Source: Edaphobacter modestus
GTDB taxonomy: Bacteria > Acidobacteriota > Terriglobia > Terriglobales > Acidobacteriaceae
NCBI RefSeq assembly: GCF_004217555.1
Contig: NZ_SHKW01000002.1
Coordinates: 1-64,000, forward strand
Direction of reading: 5' to 3'
Length of the DNA stretch: 64,000 nucleotides
Shown: positions 46,245-54,878 of the stretch, piece after piece
How the letters are laid out: the number at the start of each line of letters is the position of its first letter
Numbering within the stretch: the stretch's first letter is position 1
Notes under the pieces: generated by a model
What the model saw: the letters and a program-made list of their open reading frames with translations, nothing else
The model's database searches: none
What the model was told of the DNA's origin: nothing
Program-made: the position numbers and the translations under genes

Positions 46245-49200
46245 ATGCTCAGTATTTCCAACGCACTTAATGCGTCCCAGGCAAAGACCTACCATCAGAT
46301 GGACTATGCCTCCGCAACCCAGAGTTATTACAACAAGGGCGGAGAGGTCAAAGGTGAGTGGAACGGCAAGATGGCGGCCTCTCTGGGACTTTCCAAAGAA
46401 GTGAGCCCGCTCGCGTTCAGTCGGCTTGTGGATGGACAGCATCCAGAGACCGGCGAGCAGATGGTTCGGCATCGCCTGTCTCAGCAGTATGAAAACCCGG
46501 ACGGTTCCGTAACTAAAGCGGTCGAACATAGGGCGGGATGGGACGCGCAGTTTGCGCCGTCGAAGTCGGTTTCCTTGACTGCACTTGTAGGCGGTGACGA
46601 ACGGATTCGAGAAGCGCATCGCGAGGCTGTTAAGGTGGCTCTTTCCGAATTGGAGAGCTACACCCATGCGCGAATCGGCGGTAATAAACCTGCCGAATCG
46701 ACCGGACGCTTTATCGCCGCCACGTTCGAACATGACACAGCCCGCCCGGTAGATGGTTACGCCGCCCCCCAGCTCCACACGCACGCCGTCATCTTTAATG
46801 TCACCGAACGCGAAGACGGTTCTACTCGCGCTCTACAGGAAAGGCCCTTCTTTGAGAGCCAGAACTATGTGGGCGCGGTCTATCAGGCCGAGCTGTTCTA
46901 CCGTTTGAAAAACCTCGGTTACGAGATCGAGCGAGGGAAAAGTGGAGCGCCCGAGATCAAAGGCTATTCCTCGGAGTACTTGGAGGCCTCCAGCCAGCGC
47001 TCGCAGAAGATCCGCGAGCACATGGAACAGGCAGGGGTGAGCGGTCCTGAAGCCGCTCAGATCGCCGCCCATGCTACCCGTGAAGGCAAACAAAACCTGA
47101 CTCCGCAAGAAGTCTTAGAAGCCCACCGAAAGATGGCCGCTGAGTTTGGAAACGAGCCGCAGCGCGTCGTTGAAGCAGCCCGCGCCCGTGCCAATCAGCA
47201 GGAACAGCGACCCGAAAACACCACTCATGCGAAAGAGGCCATTAGCTTCGCCCGAGAGAGCATCTTCGAGCGAGAGGCCGTCGCCGACAAGCGGGCCATT
47301 CTTACGACCGCCCTTCGTCGCGGCATGGGAGAAGCGACCTTTCGCGAAGTCCGAGACGAGTTCCAAACACAGCGTGAGAACGGCAGATTTCGCTCCGTCG
47401 AATCGCAGAAATATGACTCGGAACGCAGCTTCACGACGCCCGAGACCATCGCGGCAGAACGCGCCAACGTGAAGTACGTACTCGATGGCCGTAACTCAGT
47501 GAAACCGATCATGGGAGCGGAGCAAGCAAGGCATCAGGCGAATACAAAGGACTTTCTAAATCAGTCACAGCGGCAGGCGATTGAAGAGGTCCTAAACTCT
47601 TCTGACCGTATCCACGGTTTGCAGGGGCTCGCAGGGACCGGCAAGACAACTACGCTAGAAATCATCCGCAAAGGTGCGGAGACCGAAGGCTATAAGGTGG
47701 AGGGTTTTGCTCCCACGTCGAAGGCTGCGGGTCAGCTGCGCGATGCCGGAGTCGATGCGACGACTCTCCAGAGCTTTCTGTCTCGGAAGGTGAAGGCGAC
47801 CCCCGACGAGCCAGAGCCAAAACACCTCTACATGCTCGATGAGTCCAGCCTCGCCAGCACACGGCAGATGCGAGCCTTTCTCCAAAAACTGAAGCCAGAG
47901 GATCGGGTTCTTGTGATCGGAGATACCCGCCAGCACCAGGCCGTGGACGCCGGGCGACCTTTCCAACAGATGCAGGAGGCGGGGATGCAGACCTCGCAGC
48001 TGGACAAGATTATGAGGCAGAAAGATCCGGAGCTATTGAAAGCCGTCCAACATCTCGCCAGCAATGAAACCGTCAAAGGAATCGAACTGCTGGCAGAGCA
48101 GGGAAGAATAACCGAGGTTAGAAGCGCTCAGGAACGGATTCAAGCCATTGCAAAGGACTACGCAGCCCGTCCAGAAAACACCATCATCATCTCTCCCGAC
48201 AACAAAAGTCGTCAGCAGATCAATGAAAGCGTGCGGGCTGAACTTTTGAAGACCGGAACGCTCTCCGAAGACGGAAAACAGCTTCGGACCCTGTTGCACC
48301 GCTCTGATATGACCGGCGCGGATCGAACCTGGGCGGCACGGTATAACCCCGGCGAGGTTTTGCAGTACACGACGGGCAGCAAGACCGAAGCCATCGACCG
48401 CAACAGCTTCGCTACAGTTCGCTCCGTCGACGCCCGTTCCAACATGCTTACGGTCGAGAAGCAGGACGGAACAACCGTCAGCTACGACCCTAAGCGACTC
48501 CGTGGAGTGAACGTCTTCACCGAAATTGAACGCAAATTTGCAACTGGGGACAGAATTCAATTTACAGCCGGAGAAAAGAAGCTCAAAGTCTCGAATCGAG
48601 ATCTCGCGACCATCGTAAAGCTCGAGGACGGTAAGATGACCGTCGAGCTGGACGGCAAGACCAAACGAAAGATCACCTTTGACACGGAGAAATTTCGCCA
48701 GTTCGACCACGGCTATGCTGTGACCTCGCATAGTTCCCAGGGGCTCACGGCTGGTCGCGTGCTCGCTAATATAGATACCGACTCCTCTCGCAGCCTCATA
48801 AACAGTCGCCTTGCATATGTTGCGATCTCTCGCGCCTCCGAAGACGCTCGCATATATACAAACAACGCTGAAACCCTAGGACAAAGGCTTGCAACCGACA
48901 TCAGCAAAACGGCAGCAGTCGATTTCCGTCCTTCCACGGAACAGACCCGAGAAGCCGTCGATGCGTTCCGCAGCAATGACCCAGCCAAGGCGACCGAGCT
49001 ATTGCAAAATCAGGAGCGTGTCTACGAATACGCTAATCCAGATCACCGGGTCGCTGCGGTTGCCCTTGATTACACAGCCCGTCCCGACCGCGCTGTTGTC
49101 GTCGTGCCGGACTCGGCCGAGCGAAAGGAGCTGACCCAGCTCATCCGCGCCGAGCTACAGGCGCAAGGCAAAATATCGGCCGAAAGCCATTCCGTTCCCG

Positions 49201-49913
49201 TCCTGGTCGAGCAGAAGTATTCCAACCCTAAACTTGCGGCTAGTTACTTCCCCGGCGATCAGATTCACTACCGCACCGGCAGCCCCTCCATTGAGGGAAT
49301 CCCGCATGACAGCGCCGCGACGGTTCTTAGTACCGATGCCAAGAAGAACTTGCTCACGATAGAAACTCGCGACGGCGAGCAGGTCTCTTATAACCCAGTG
49401 CAACTCCGACAACAGACCAAACAGAGCACCGTCTACCGGCAGGGAGAGCTTGACCTGGCTGTAGGCGACCGGATCGTTTTCACCCGACCAGATCGTGAAA
49501 ATCGCATTCGTTCCGGCGATTTCGCCACGTTGGAAAAGGTCGGAGATAACAATGCTCTTACCGTCCGCATGGACAATGGAAGGGAAGTGACCCTAGAAGC
49601 TGAGAAGGCGAAACATATCGACTACGGTTATACCGTCGAGACGGCGAAACGGTTGTCAGCAGACCGGATCGTTCTCACTGGTGATAGTGCCCAGCTCGCA
49701 GAACAGCAAGCCGCTCTCACAAAGCTTAATCCCAAAGTTCGCGATCTAGCGATCTACACATCCGACAGCGCAAACGCTTTGCATAAGGACCACGGCATTG
49801 CTAATGGGAGCCTTCTCACCAAGGAAGGAATCTCCAATGCTCCAAATCTCGGTAGTCTATCGGAGCCATCGAGCCCGGCAATCGAACTCGAAGGCTACGG
49901 AATTGGAATGTAA
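46245..49913 (+). CDS. MobF-type conjugative relaxase-helicase (TraI/TrwC-like)
   Basis: The protein has 1222 residues. The N-terminal relaxase domain begins MLSISNALNASQAKTYHQMD and has a tyrosine cluster (YASATQSYYNKGG). The metal motif includes H178 and H180 in APQLHTHAVIFNVTER, and WDAQFAPSKSVSLTALVGG is conserved. The SF1B helicase follows: Walker A in IHGLQGLAGTGKTTTLEII (about 465), HLYMLDESSLASTRQM and RVLVIGDTRQHQAVDAG. Late motif TSHSSQGLTAGRVLANID and a repeated beta module (about 680-790 and 1000-1100, IDRNSFATVRSVDARSNML / IPHDSAATVLSTDAKKNLL) follow. It nicks oriT and unwinds the transferred strand. It pairs with the adjacent coupling protein; no oriT was identified. Confidence 0.94.
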   Translation: MLSISNALNASQAKTYHQMDYASATQSYYNKGGEVKGEWNGKMAASLGLSKEVSPLAFSRLVDGQHPETGEQMVRHRLSQQYENPDGSVTKAVEHRAGWDAQFAPSKSVSLTALVGGDERIREAHREAVKVALSELESYTHARIGGNKPAESTGRFIAATFEHDTARPVDGYAAPQLHTHAVIFNVTEREDGSTRALQERPFFESQNYVGAVYQAELFYRLKNLGYEIERGKSGAPEIKGYSSEYLEASSQRSQKIREHMEQAGVSGPEAAQIAAHATREGKQNLTPQEVLEAHRKMAAEFGNEPQRVVEAARARANQQEQRPENTTHAKEAISFARESIFEREAVADKRAILTTALRRGMGEATFREVRDEFQTQRENGRFRSVESQKYDSERSFTTPETIAAERANVKYVLDGRNSVKPIMGAEQARHQANTKDFLNQSQRQAIEEVLNSSDRIHGLQGLAGTGKTTTLEIIRKGAETEGYKVEGFAPTSKAAGQLRDAGVDATTLQSFLSRKVKATPDEPEPKHLYMLDESSLASTRQMRAFLQKLKPEDRVLVIGDTRQHQAVDAGRPFQQMQEAGMQTSQLDKIMRQKDPELLKAVQHLASNETVKGIELLAEQGRITEVRSAQERIQAIAKDYAARPENTIIISPDNKSRQQINESVRAELLKTGTLSEDGKQLRTLLHRSDMTGADRTWAARYNPGEVLQYTTGSKTEAIDRNSFATVRSVDARSNMLTVEKQDGTTVSYDPKRLRGVNVFTEIERKFATGDRIQFTAGEKKLKVSNRDLATIVKLEDGKMTVELDGKTKRKITFDTEKFRQFDHGYAVTSHSSQGLTAGRVLANIDTDSSRSLINSRLAYVAISRASEDARIYTNNAETLGQRLATDISKTAAVDFRPSTEQTREAVDAFRSNDPAKATELLQNQERVYEYANPDHRVAAVALDYTARPDRAVVVVPDSAERKELTQLIRAELQAQGKISAESHSVPVLVEQKYSNPKLAASYFPGDQIHYRTGSPSIEGIPHDSAATVLSTDAKKNLLTIETRDGEQVSYNPVQLRQQTKQSTVYRQGELDLAVGDRIVFTRPDRENRIRSGDFATLEKVGDNNALTVRMDNGREVTLEAEKAKHIDYGYTVETAKRLSADRIVLTGDSAQLAEQQAALTKLNPKVRDLAIYTSDSANALHKDHGIANGSLLTKEGISNAPNLGSLSEPSSPAIELEGYGIGM

Positions 49914-49953
49914 GATCACAACCCGGCTCCCTGGGCCAGAAAGCAGACGATCC

Positions 49954-50913
49954 ATGACGCACCTTCCCCACCTGAGAACCATCGCCTTGCTAACGCTGAT
50001 TACCGGCACGATCGGAGCGCAGACACAGAAGGCACCGCCGCCGACAGACTGGCAGATCGAGGCACAGGTTCAACAGGCGCTAGCGAAGGACACTGCTTTC
50101 AAGGGGTCGTCCATCATCAGCGGAGTTAACAAAGGCGTCGTCACCCTCACCGGCAACGTGCGCAGTGAAAGTGAGAAAGCCCTTGCCTCTCAGGACCTTG
50201 CCAATATCGAAGGCGTAAAGACCGTCCTTAATAATCTCACCATCGTAGATAACCGTTTCCACGCACCAGCACCCTCCACTCCAACCGGACCCACAGGCCC
50301 GAAGGTCGTCACTCTCGCCCAAGGGACTGCCATTCCAATTCGTCTCACCGACGAAATCAACACGAAGACGGCAAAGGCCGGAGACTCTTTCCACGCCACT
50401 ACAGCCGCTAGCGTCACACTAGCGGGCTTCACAGTTATTCCTGCCGGAACACCTGTCACTGGCCGAATCATGGAGGCCAAGCCAGCAGGCCGACTCAGCG
50501 GAGCAGCTGAACTGGCAATCGAGCTTGTGAGCCTGCGACTCCCAACGCCCGAAGGTGCGCAGGATATTTCGGTGGTGAGCCAAGGACTTTCCAGCAAGGC
50601 AGCTGGCCGAGGAACCAATACAGCGGCTAAAGCGGGCGGGGGCGCCGCCCTCGGTGCTGTTGTCGGAGCACTTGCAGGAGGAGGAGCGGGGGCGGGAATC
50701 GGTGCCGCTAGTGGTGGAGCGCTCGGACTGGGAGCAAACCTCATCACCCATGGCAAAGAGATCGACTTAAAGCCCGAACAGCTTTTGCAGTTCCGCACCG
50801 CCGCACCCCTGAATGTAACGATCATGCTTGAGAACGGGCATCAGGTACTCCCAACTGCCGCTCCCGGCGCTCAGCTTCAGACCCGATCCGCTACAGGCAG
50901 TTCGCCTCAGTAG
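49954..50913 (+). CDS. BON-domain protein with glycine-zipper segment, exported
   Basis: The protein has 319 residues from ATG 49954; the longer frame from 49798 lies inside the relaxase gene. The signal peptide is HLRTIALLTLITGTIGAQ. A BON domain follows at about 30-105 (WQIEAQVQQALAKDTAFKGS; GVVTLTGNVRSESEKALASQ; NIEGVKTVLNNLTIV). A beta domain (LAQGTAIPIRLTDEINTKTA; TVIPAGTPVTGRIMEAKPAG) comes next. A Gly/Ala zipper (GGGAALGAVVGALAGGGAGA) suits membrane interaction. BON proteins bind envelope lipids or peptidoglycan. Its position after the relaxase could reflect a role at the envelope during DNA transfer, but such proteins are also common chromosomal stress proteins in Acidobacteriota. Confidence 0.85.
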   Translation: MTHLPHLRTIALLTLITGTIGAQTQKAPPPTDWQIEAQVQQALAKDTAFKGSSIISGVNKGVVTLTGNVRSESEKALASQDLANIEGVKTVLNNLTIVDNRFHAPAPSTPTGPTGPKVVTLAQGTAIPIRLTDEINTKTAKAGDSFHATTAASVTLAGFTVIPAGTPVTGRIMEAKPAGRLSGAAELAIELVSLRLPTPEGAQDISVVSQGLSSKAAGRGTNTAAKAGGGAALGAVVGALAGGGAGAGIGAASGGALGLGANLITHGKEIDLKPEQLLQFRTAAPLNVTIMLENGHQVLPTAAPGAQLQTRSATGSSPQ

Positions 50914-51304
50914 TTGGATCTTTGGCAACTCAAACATCTAAACACCTAACCGTCGAGGCGGTTGGAATGTGGGAGACGCCGGCAGCATCGGCGTCTTCCA
51001 AGAGACTGTGGGAAGAGTGGGACAGCCTTACCGTTCCAAGCTTTCCATAGTCACGCCATTTCCACGGCCTAGCAATACACTTGGATCATTGAGCATCATG
51101 CTCGAAACACTTTATAAATCCTCGAAACCAGATGTTTCCATCTGGGAAGGCGAATATCACTGTGCGGGTCTTAATACGTCAATGATGAAAGCCTGGGACT
51201 CGCCGACCAGGTAGGTTGAGTTATGAGGAGTATGCATGCACGGTGTGCGTAGGCAGTATGCAGAGCGGCGCTGTTGAGTCGCCGCCCTGAGACCAACTAC
51301 CAAC
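50914..51304. other. Intergenic region with hairpin (possible terminator)
   Basis: No gene supported. AGACGCCG (50974-50981) and CGGCGTCT (50989-50996) form an 8-bp stem, extendable to 11 with one G-T pair, 60 bases after the BON gene stop. No T run follows. The remaining sequence shows nothing I can name. Confidence 0.4.
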
Positions 51305-52039
51305 TTACGATCCATCCGCCGGAGGTCCATCTCCACTACCTAAGAGTCCACCTCCCTGTAGCTGAACATAGAAGCTTACGCTAGGAGTAGAACCACTGGT
51401 GTTCCCTGTGTACTCGTACGTCGGTTCGGCATCGATCGAGTATTGGTTGTTGCTTGTGTCCCACGAAAGCTTTGCCCCGGAGACAGAATCAAACCAATAG
51501 TGGCAGCTTCCCTTAAATCCAACTCCATCCATTGTCCAACTCGCCTGCCCGCCTGCCGCAATCGATGCGGGAGGCTGGGTAATAAATTCACCATCTTGGA
51601 TTTGGATAGAGGCTGGGTCAAGAGTCAGTTCTAAAACATTTTGATTGTAAAAAGTGATGTCTAATTTGGTTTTTTGCACAAAATCGACGCTTATAGTTGC
51701 CTCTGTGCCACTCCCTCCCGTGTATGTAATGTTGTAGTCAGAAGAAGGATTACACGACACCGAATAAGTGTTACCGCTTGATATTGGATTGGACCATTCG
51801 ACCGTAAGGCTACCACCGCTAGAGAAACCATAAGAAGCGTACGAATTGCTGTACCCTTGGAGTGATGACACTTTCTGAATCCATTGCACTTGTTGTCCTG
51901 GCTGAATTACGCTTGGCGGCGCGACATTGTGTAGAATGGAATCTCCCTCACAACTAAACCCTGTTCGATTCAATGTCAAAGACGTATTATTGTAAAAATT
52001 CACTGTCGTGGATCTGTTGAAGTCGATTTTCTCGCTCAT
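51305..52039 (-). CDS. Tandem-domain aegerolysin-like beta-sandwich protein
   Basis: The protein has 244 residues, starting at the ATG at 52039 with TTAGGAG as ribosome site. There is no signal peptide. Two related domains lie in tandem: about 8-112 (VNFYNNTSLTLNRTGFSCEG; PPSVIQPGQQVQWIQKV; YNITYTGGSGTEATISVDF) and about 120-230 (ITFYNQNVLELTLDPASIQI; PPASIAAGGQASWTMDGVGF; YEYTGNTSGSTPSVSFYVQL). Each has the strand-turn pattern I associate with aegerolysin/crystal-protein ET79-type folds, which bind lipids and help form pores in target membranes. The tail is Gly-rich. It stands alone, is AT-richer than its neighbours and sits among mobile-element remnants, which suggests transfer. The fold call is tentative. 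Confidence 0.5.
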   Translation of the reverse strand: MSEKIDFNRSTTVNFYNNTSLTLNRTGFSCEGDSILHNVAPPSVIQPGQQVQWIQKVSSLQGYSNSYASYGFSSGGSLTVEWSNPISSGNTYSVSCNPSSDYNITYTGGSGTEATISVDFVQKTKLDITFYNQNVLELTLDPASIQIQDGEFITQPPASIAAGGQASWTMDGVGFKGSCHYWFDSVSGAKLSWDTSNNQYSIDAEPTYEYTGNTSGSTPSVSFYVQLQGGGLLGSGDGPPADGS

Positions 52040-52210
52040 TATCTACTCCTAAGCTCGTCGTTGAGGATTTTGTAACAAAGATATAAGCGTGCGATTATCT
52101 ATCTAGATATAGACAACCGGTGATTAGTGCAACGGTACATTGGTATATGTACTTTTGGTATTCCAAGCATTTAGACAATGCTAGTGAACGGCCTTTATCC
52201 GAGCGACAAT

Positions 52211-52639
52211 TCACTCCAGAATGAAGGTCAGGCGCGCCATCGTGGGTTTCCTCCCCTGAGCAAGCAAATGCTCATAGAAATCGTGGAACGGCCCACTGCT
52301 GCTGGCTCTGGTGGCTGCACCCTTGAAAATATCTTTGAGGTCGTGATTGTGGTCCTGATTCAGGCCACGAAGCGTTACCGGTTTCTTAGAGCGTTGTAGT
52401 TGTCCTTCGACCACGCGGTATTGTGCACTGTCATGTGTTTCTAAGCCCAGACCACTGTAGGTCCACAGTTGTCGTTTGGTGCGGAACCGGTGCGGGGTCT
52501 GGATCAGCGCGATCAGCAGGGCCGCGCGAATCGGGCCGATCCCAGGAATCAGGCCAAGCAGTCTCCATGTCTGGTGCTTCTTGCTTTCCAGCAACAGATC
52601 CCGGCGTATCTGCTGGTGCAACAGGGCGTTTAGCAGTAC
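52211..52639 (-). mobile_element. IS110-family transposase C-terminal remnant
   Basis: The open frame carries KKHQTWRLLGLIPGIGPIRA, LLIALIQTPHRFRTKRQLWT, YSGLGLETHDSAQYRVVEGQ, RGLNQDHNHDLKDIFKGAAT and HLLAQGRKPTMARLT. This is the Transposase_20 region of an IS110/IS116/IS902-type transposase. The N-terminal DEDD catalytic half is absent, and the frame leaves the family after MARLT (near 52227). The element is a dead fragment. Confidence 0.85.
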
Positions 52640-52720
52640 CTATCGACTAGCACGTCGATTCTGGTTCTTCAGCCAAGCCCGCAGGCCGCGCTCCGCGACG
52701 CCCGGCCCGAACATCCGGAA

Positions 52721-53476
52721 CTAGTCCGGCAGGCCAGCGAGCGAGCGCAGCAGCGGCACGCTGTCTTTTGCGATGATGCCGTTGGGCAACTCCATCATCT
52801 TCTTCAGCGCCACGTCCCGGCGCTCGCCGAGCTTGGCGCGGTCGTCGGCGGTCAGCCCCTGCATGACCTCCTTCAGACGCGAGGCGCCGAGGTTGGTGCA
52901 GTAGGCGGCGCTGCCCGGCTGTTGGCGCCAGGACGCGTCAAGACCGCCGGCGTCGACCCCGTCGAAGCCGATCTCCTCGATTAGGCCGATCACCACATCC
53001 TTGGCCCGCTGGTCATCGCCCGCAACCGGCAGGGCGAAGCGCTCCGGCGAGCCCTTGGGGCGCCCTTGATTTCGGAGGCTGTCAAACGAGATATTGTTGA
53101 ACGCCTTGACGACCGGTCGTCCCAGCTGCTCGGCGACCCACTTCGTCTCGGGCATGCCGCTTTCCAACGGCTCTATGCGTCCGTCACGCATGGAATAGTA
53201 GTTGCCAGTGTCGACCACGATGAGGTCGTGGCGTGCGCCATCGAATAGATTGACCGGAAATTGTTGGATAGCCTTCATCGGCACCGAGATAATCAGCACG
53301 TCTGACTGCTTGGCGACATCGACGACCGACATCGCCCTCGCGCCGACCTCCTTCGCCAGGTCGGCGAGAGTCTCGGAGCCGCGGGAGTTTGCGATCCGCA
53401 CGGTATGCCTCGCGTCCTTGAGCTTTCGTGCGAGGCAGGCGCCGATGTTGCCGGCGCCGATCAGACTGATTTCCAT
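52721..53476 (-). CDS. F420/NADP-oxidoreductase-type dinucleotide-binding protein
   Basis: The protein has 251 residues. The Rossmann fold opens with ISLIGAGNIGACLARKLKDA, then VRIANSRGSETLADLAKEVG, the typical NADP-preferring pattern with NSRG after beta-2. Further on are DVLIISVPMKAIQQFPVNLF, LIVVDTGNYYSMRDGRIEP and VVKAFNNISFDSLRNQGRP, matching the NADPH-dependent F420 reductase-like family common in stress operons. A GGGAGAAACC ribosome site precedes the ATG at 53476. The gene is divergent from the HxlR regulator at 53669, so that regulator probably controls it. Cofactor F420 use is not certain; many such proteins act on other substrates. Confidence 0.9.
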   Translation of the reverse strand: MEISLIGAGNIGACLARKLKDARHTVRIANSRGSETLADLAKEVGARAMSVVDVAKQSDVLIISVPMKAIQQFPVNLFDGARHDLIVVDTGNYYSMRDGRIEPLESGMPETKWVAEQLGRPVVKAFNNISFDSLRNQGRPKGSPERFALPVAGDDQRAKDVVIGLIEEIGFDGVDAGGLDASWRQQPGSAAYCTNLGASRLKEVMQGLTADDRAKLGERRDVALKKMMELPNGIIAKDSVPLLRSLAGLPD

Positions 53477-53668
53477 GGTTTCTCCCGTTCTAGATGGCTT
53501 TGCGTCCGTGCGGCTCGCCCCTCTGGCAGACCGTCGGCGGTGATCAACTTCTTAAGGGCGGCTTCTTCCTGCCGCGGAGCTGATTTACTGCCCTGAAGAA
53601 AGACTAAATCTATGGTGATTAACACGCAATAACGCACGAAAAAGTGTAATACTAACCTTTAAGTAACC

Positions 53669-54034
53669 ATGAAAAAGACGAAACAAACATTTACGCAAAC
53701 ATGTTCCACCGTGGAACTGGAAGAAGCGCTCAAAGTGTTGGAAGGGCGATGGAAGATACTCATTCTCTTCCATCTCTTCAGCGCACCGGTGCTGCGGTTC
53801 TCGGAATTACGCCGCGCAGTGTCCGGGATATCTCAGAAGATGCTGATTCAGCAATTACGTGACTTGGAAAAAGATGGCGTGGTTCACCGCAAGGTATATC
53901 CGGAAGTGCCACCCAAGGTGGAATACATGTTGACGAAAGATGGGGCGGCTCTTCGTCCGGCGCTCAAGGCGCTTAAGTCCTGGGCAGGATCACGAAAGAT
54001 ACCGTCTTCGGCAAAGAAAAAGCCTGCTAGTTAA
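53669..54034 (+). CDS. HxlR-family transcriptional regulator
   Basis: The protein has 121 residues. The HxlR pattern is clear: an N-terminal Cys in TQTCSTVELEEALKVLEGRW, then KILILFHLFSAPVLRFSELR and RAVSGISQKMLIQQLRDLEK. The wing follows with GVVHRKVYPEVPPKVEYMLT and KDGAALRPALKALKSWAG. HxlR proteins respond to aldehydes, electrophiles or quinones, often through the Cys. It is divergently placed against the F420-type oxidoreductase gene, with a 192-bp shared intergenic region, the usual layout for regulator and target. No clear ribosome site precedes the ATG. Confidence 0.92.
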   Translation: MKKTKQTFTQTCSTVELEEALKVLEGRWKILILFHLFSAPVLRFSELRRAVSGISQKMLIQQLRDLEKDGVVHRKVYPEVPPKVEYMLTKDGAALRPALKALKSWAGSRKIPSSAKKKPAS

Positions 54035-54387
54035 GCAGACTTTTCGGTGACTCGGGTTTAGATTGCCTGCCCTGGATATAAGGTCTTGGACATACCTTCT
54101 TGTGAATACGCCCTGTTTACCTCGATGGGCCTTGTCGTTCGGAATCTGACTGCATCGAGCCAGATTAATTGATCAATTCAAGTTGCTGTGTAGCCGAGCT
54201 TCTCGGACAAGTCTTTTCGCCGTCCGTCCGGACCCCTGTGAAGGCGCCCTATGCCGCGCCAAATAGCGTTGAAGAACGACCGCCACTTATCTCTGAAGGT
54301 CACACTAATTTCCAATTTCGGCCCCAAAATTGACTTTTCGCGGTTTTAGTCAAAAACACCCATGTACGATTTTGGACGTTTGGTGGG
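54035..54387. other. Gap with possible insertion-sequence end
   Basis: No gene supported. TTTCGGCCCCAAAATTGACT near 54316 resembles the ends of IS21-type elements as I remember them, but no transposase gene lies beside it. Treat as a hint only. Confidence 0.25.
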
Positions 54388-54624
54388 ATGACCCTAAATA
54401 CACTTGAACCAGCAGCGGCACCTGGGGAGGGGCTCATGGCCATTGATGAAATCGGAACGCTAGCCGATCGCTGCAATGTTTCTCGTGGCCGAGTCATCAT
54501 CTGGGAAAAGGAAGGCCGAAAGGTCTGTGCTGTGTGCTGCGAACCTGTCATCGTTGCGAGTTATATCCAGCCAACGCACGTGGATTTCCGCGTGAAGACA
54601 CACGAAGCAAGGATCAGCGCCTAG
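54388..54624 (+). CDS. Short ORF with CxxCC motif, doubtful
   Basis: A 78-codon frame (ATG 54436 is a second start after GGGGAGGGGCTC) encodes MAIDEIGTLADRCNVSRGRV and a VCAVCCEPV segment. No family is recognised. It could be a remnant of an insertion element. Confidence 0.25.
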   Translation: MTLNTLEPAAAPGEGLMAIDEIGTLADRCNVSRGRVIIWEKEGRKVCAVCCEPVIVASYIQPTHVDFRVKTHEARISA

Positions 54625-54878
54625 GGGAATTCAAAACGACAATAGCACCACCGTCAACGGAGATGCTATTGTCTAAGTATACTTTCTAAGTTATTGATTC
54701 TACGTCTGATAAGTCGGTTTATGTATAGTGAAGCCGTAGACGCATAGAAACGTAGCGACCCAAGTCGAGTGGCCCCCGAAGAAAAGCACAGCTGCCAGTA
54801 TCCTTATCGAAGGCATTACTCCTTATTTAGGGTAAAGGTTTCGGGGTTGGAGCCTGTCGAGATAGAGGTTTACATCAG

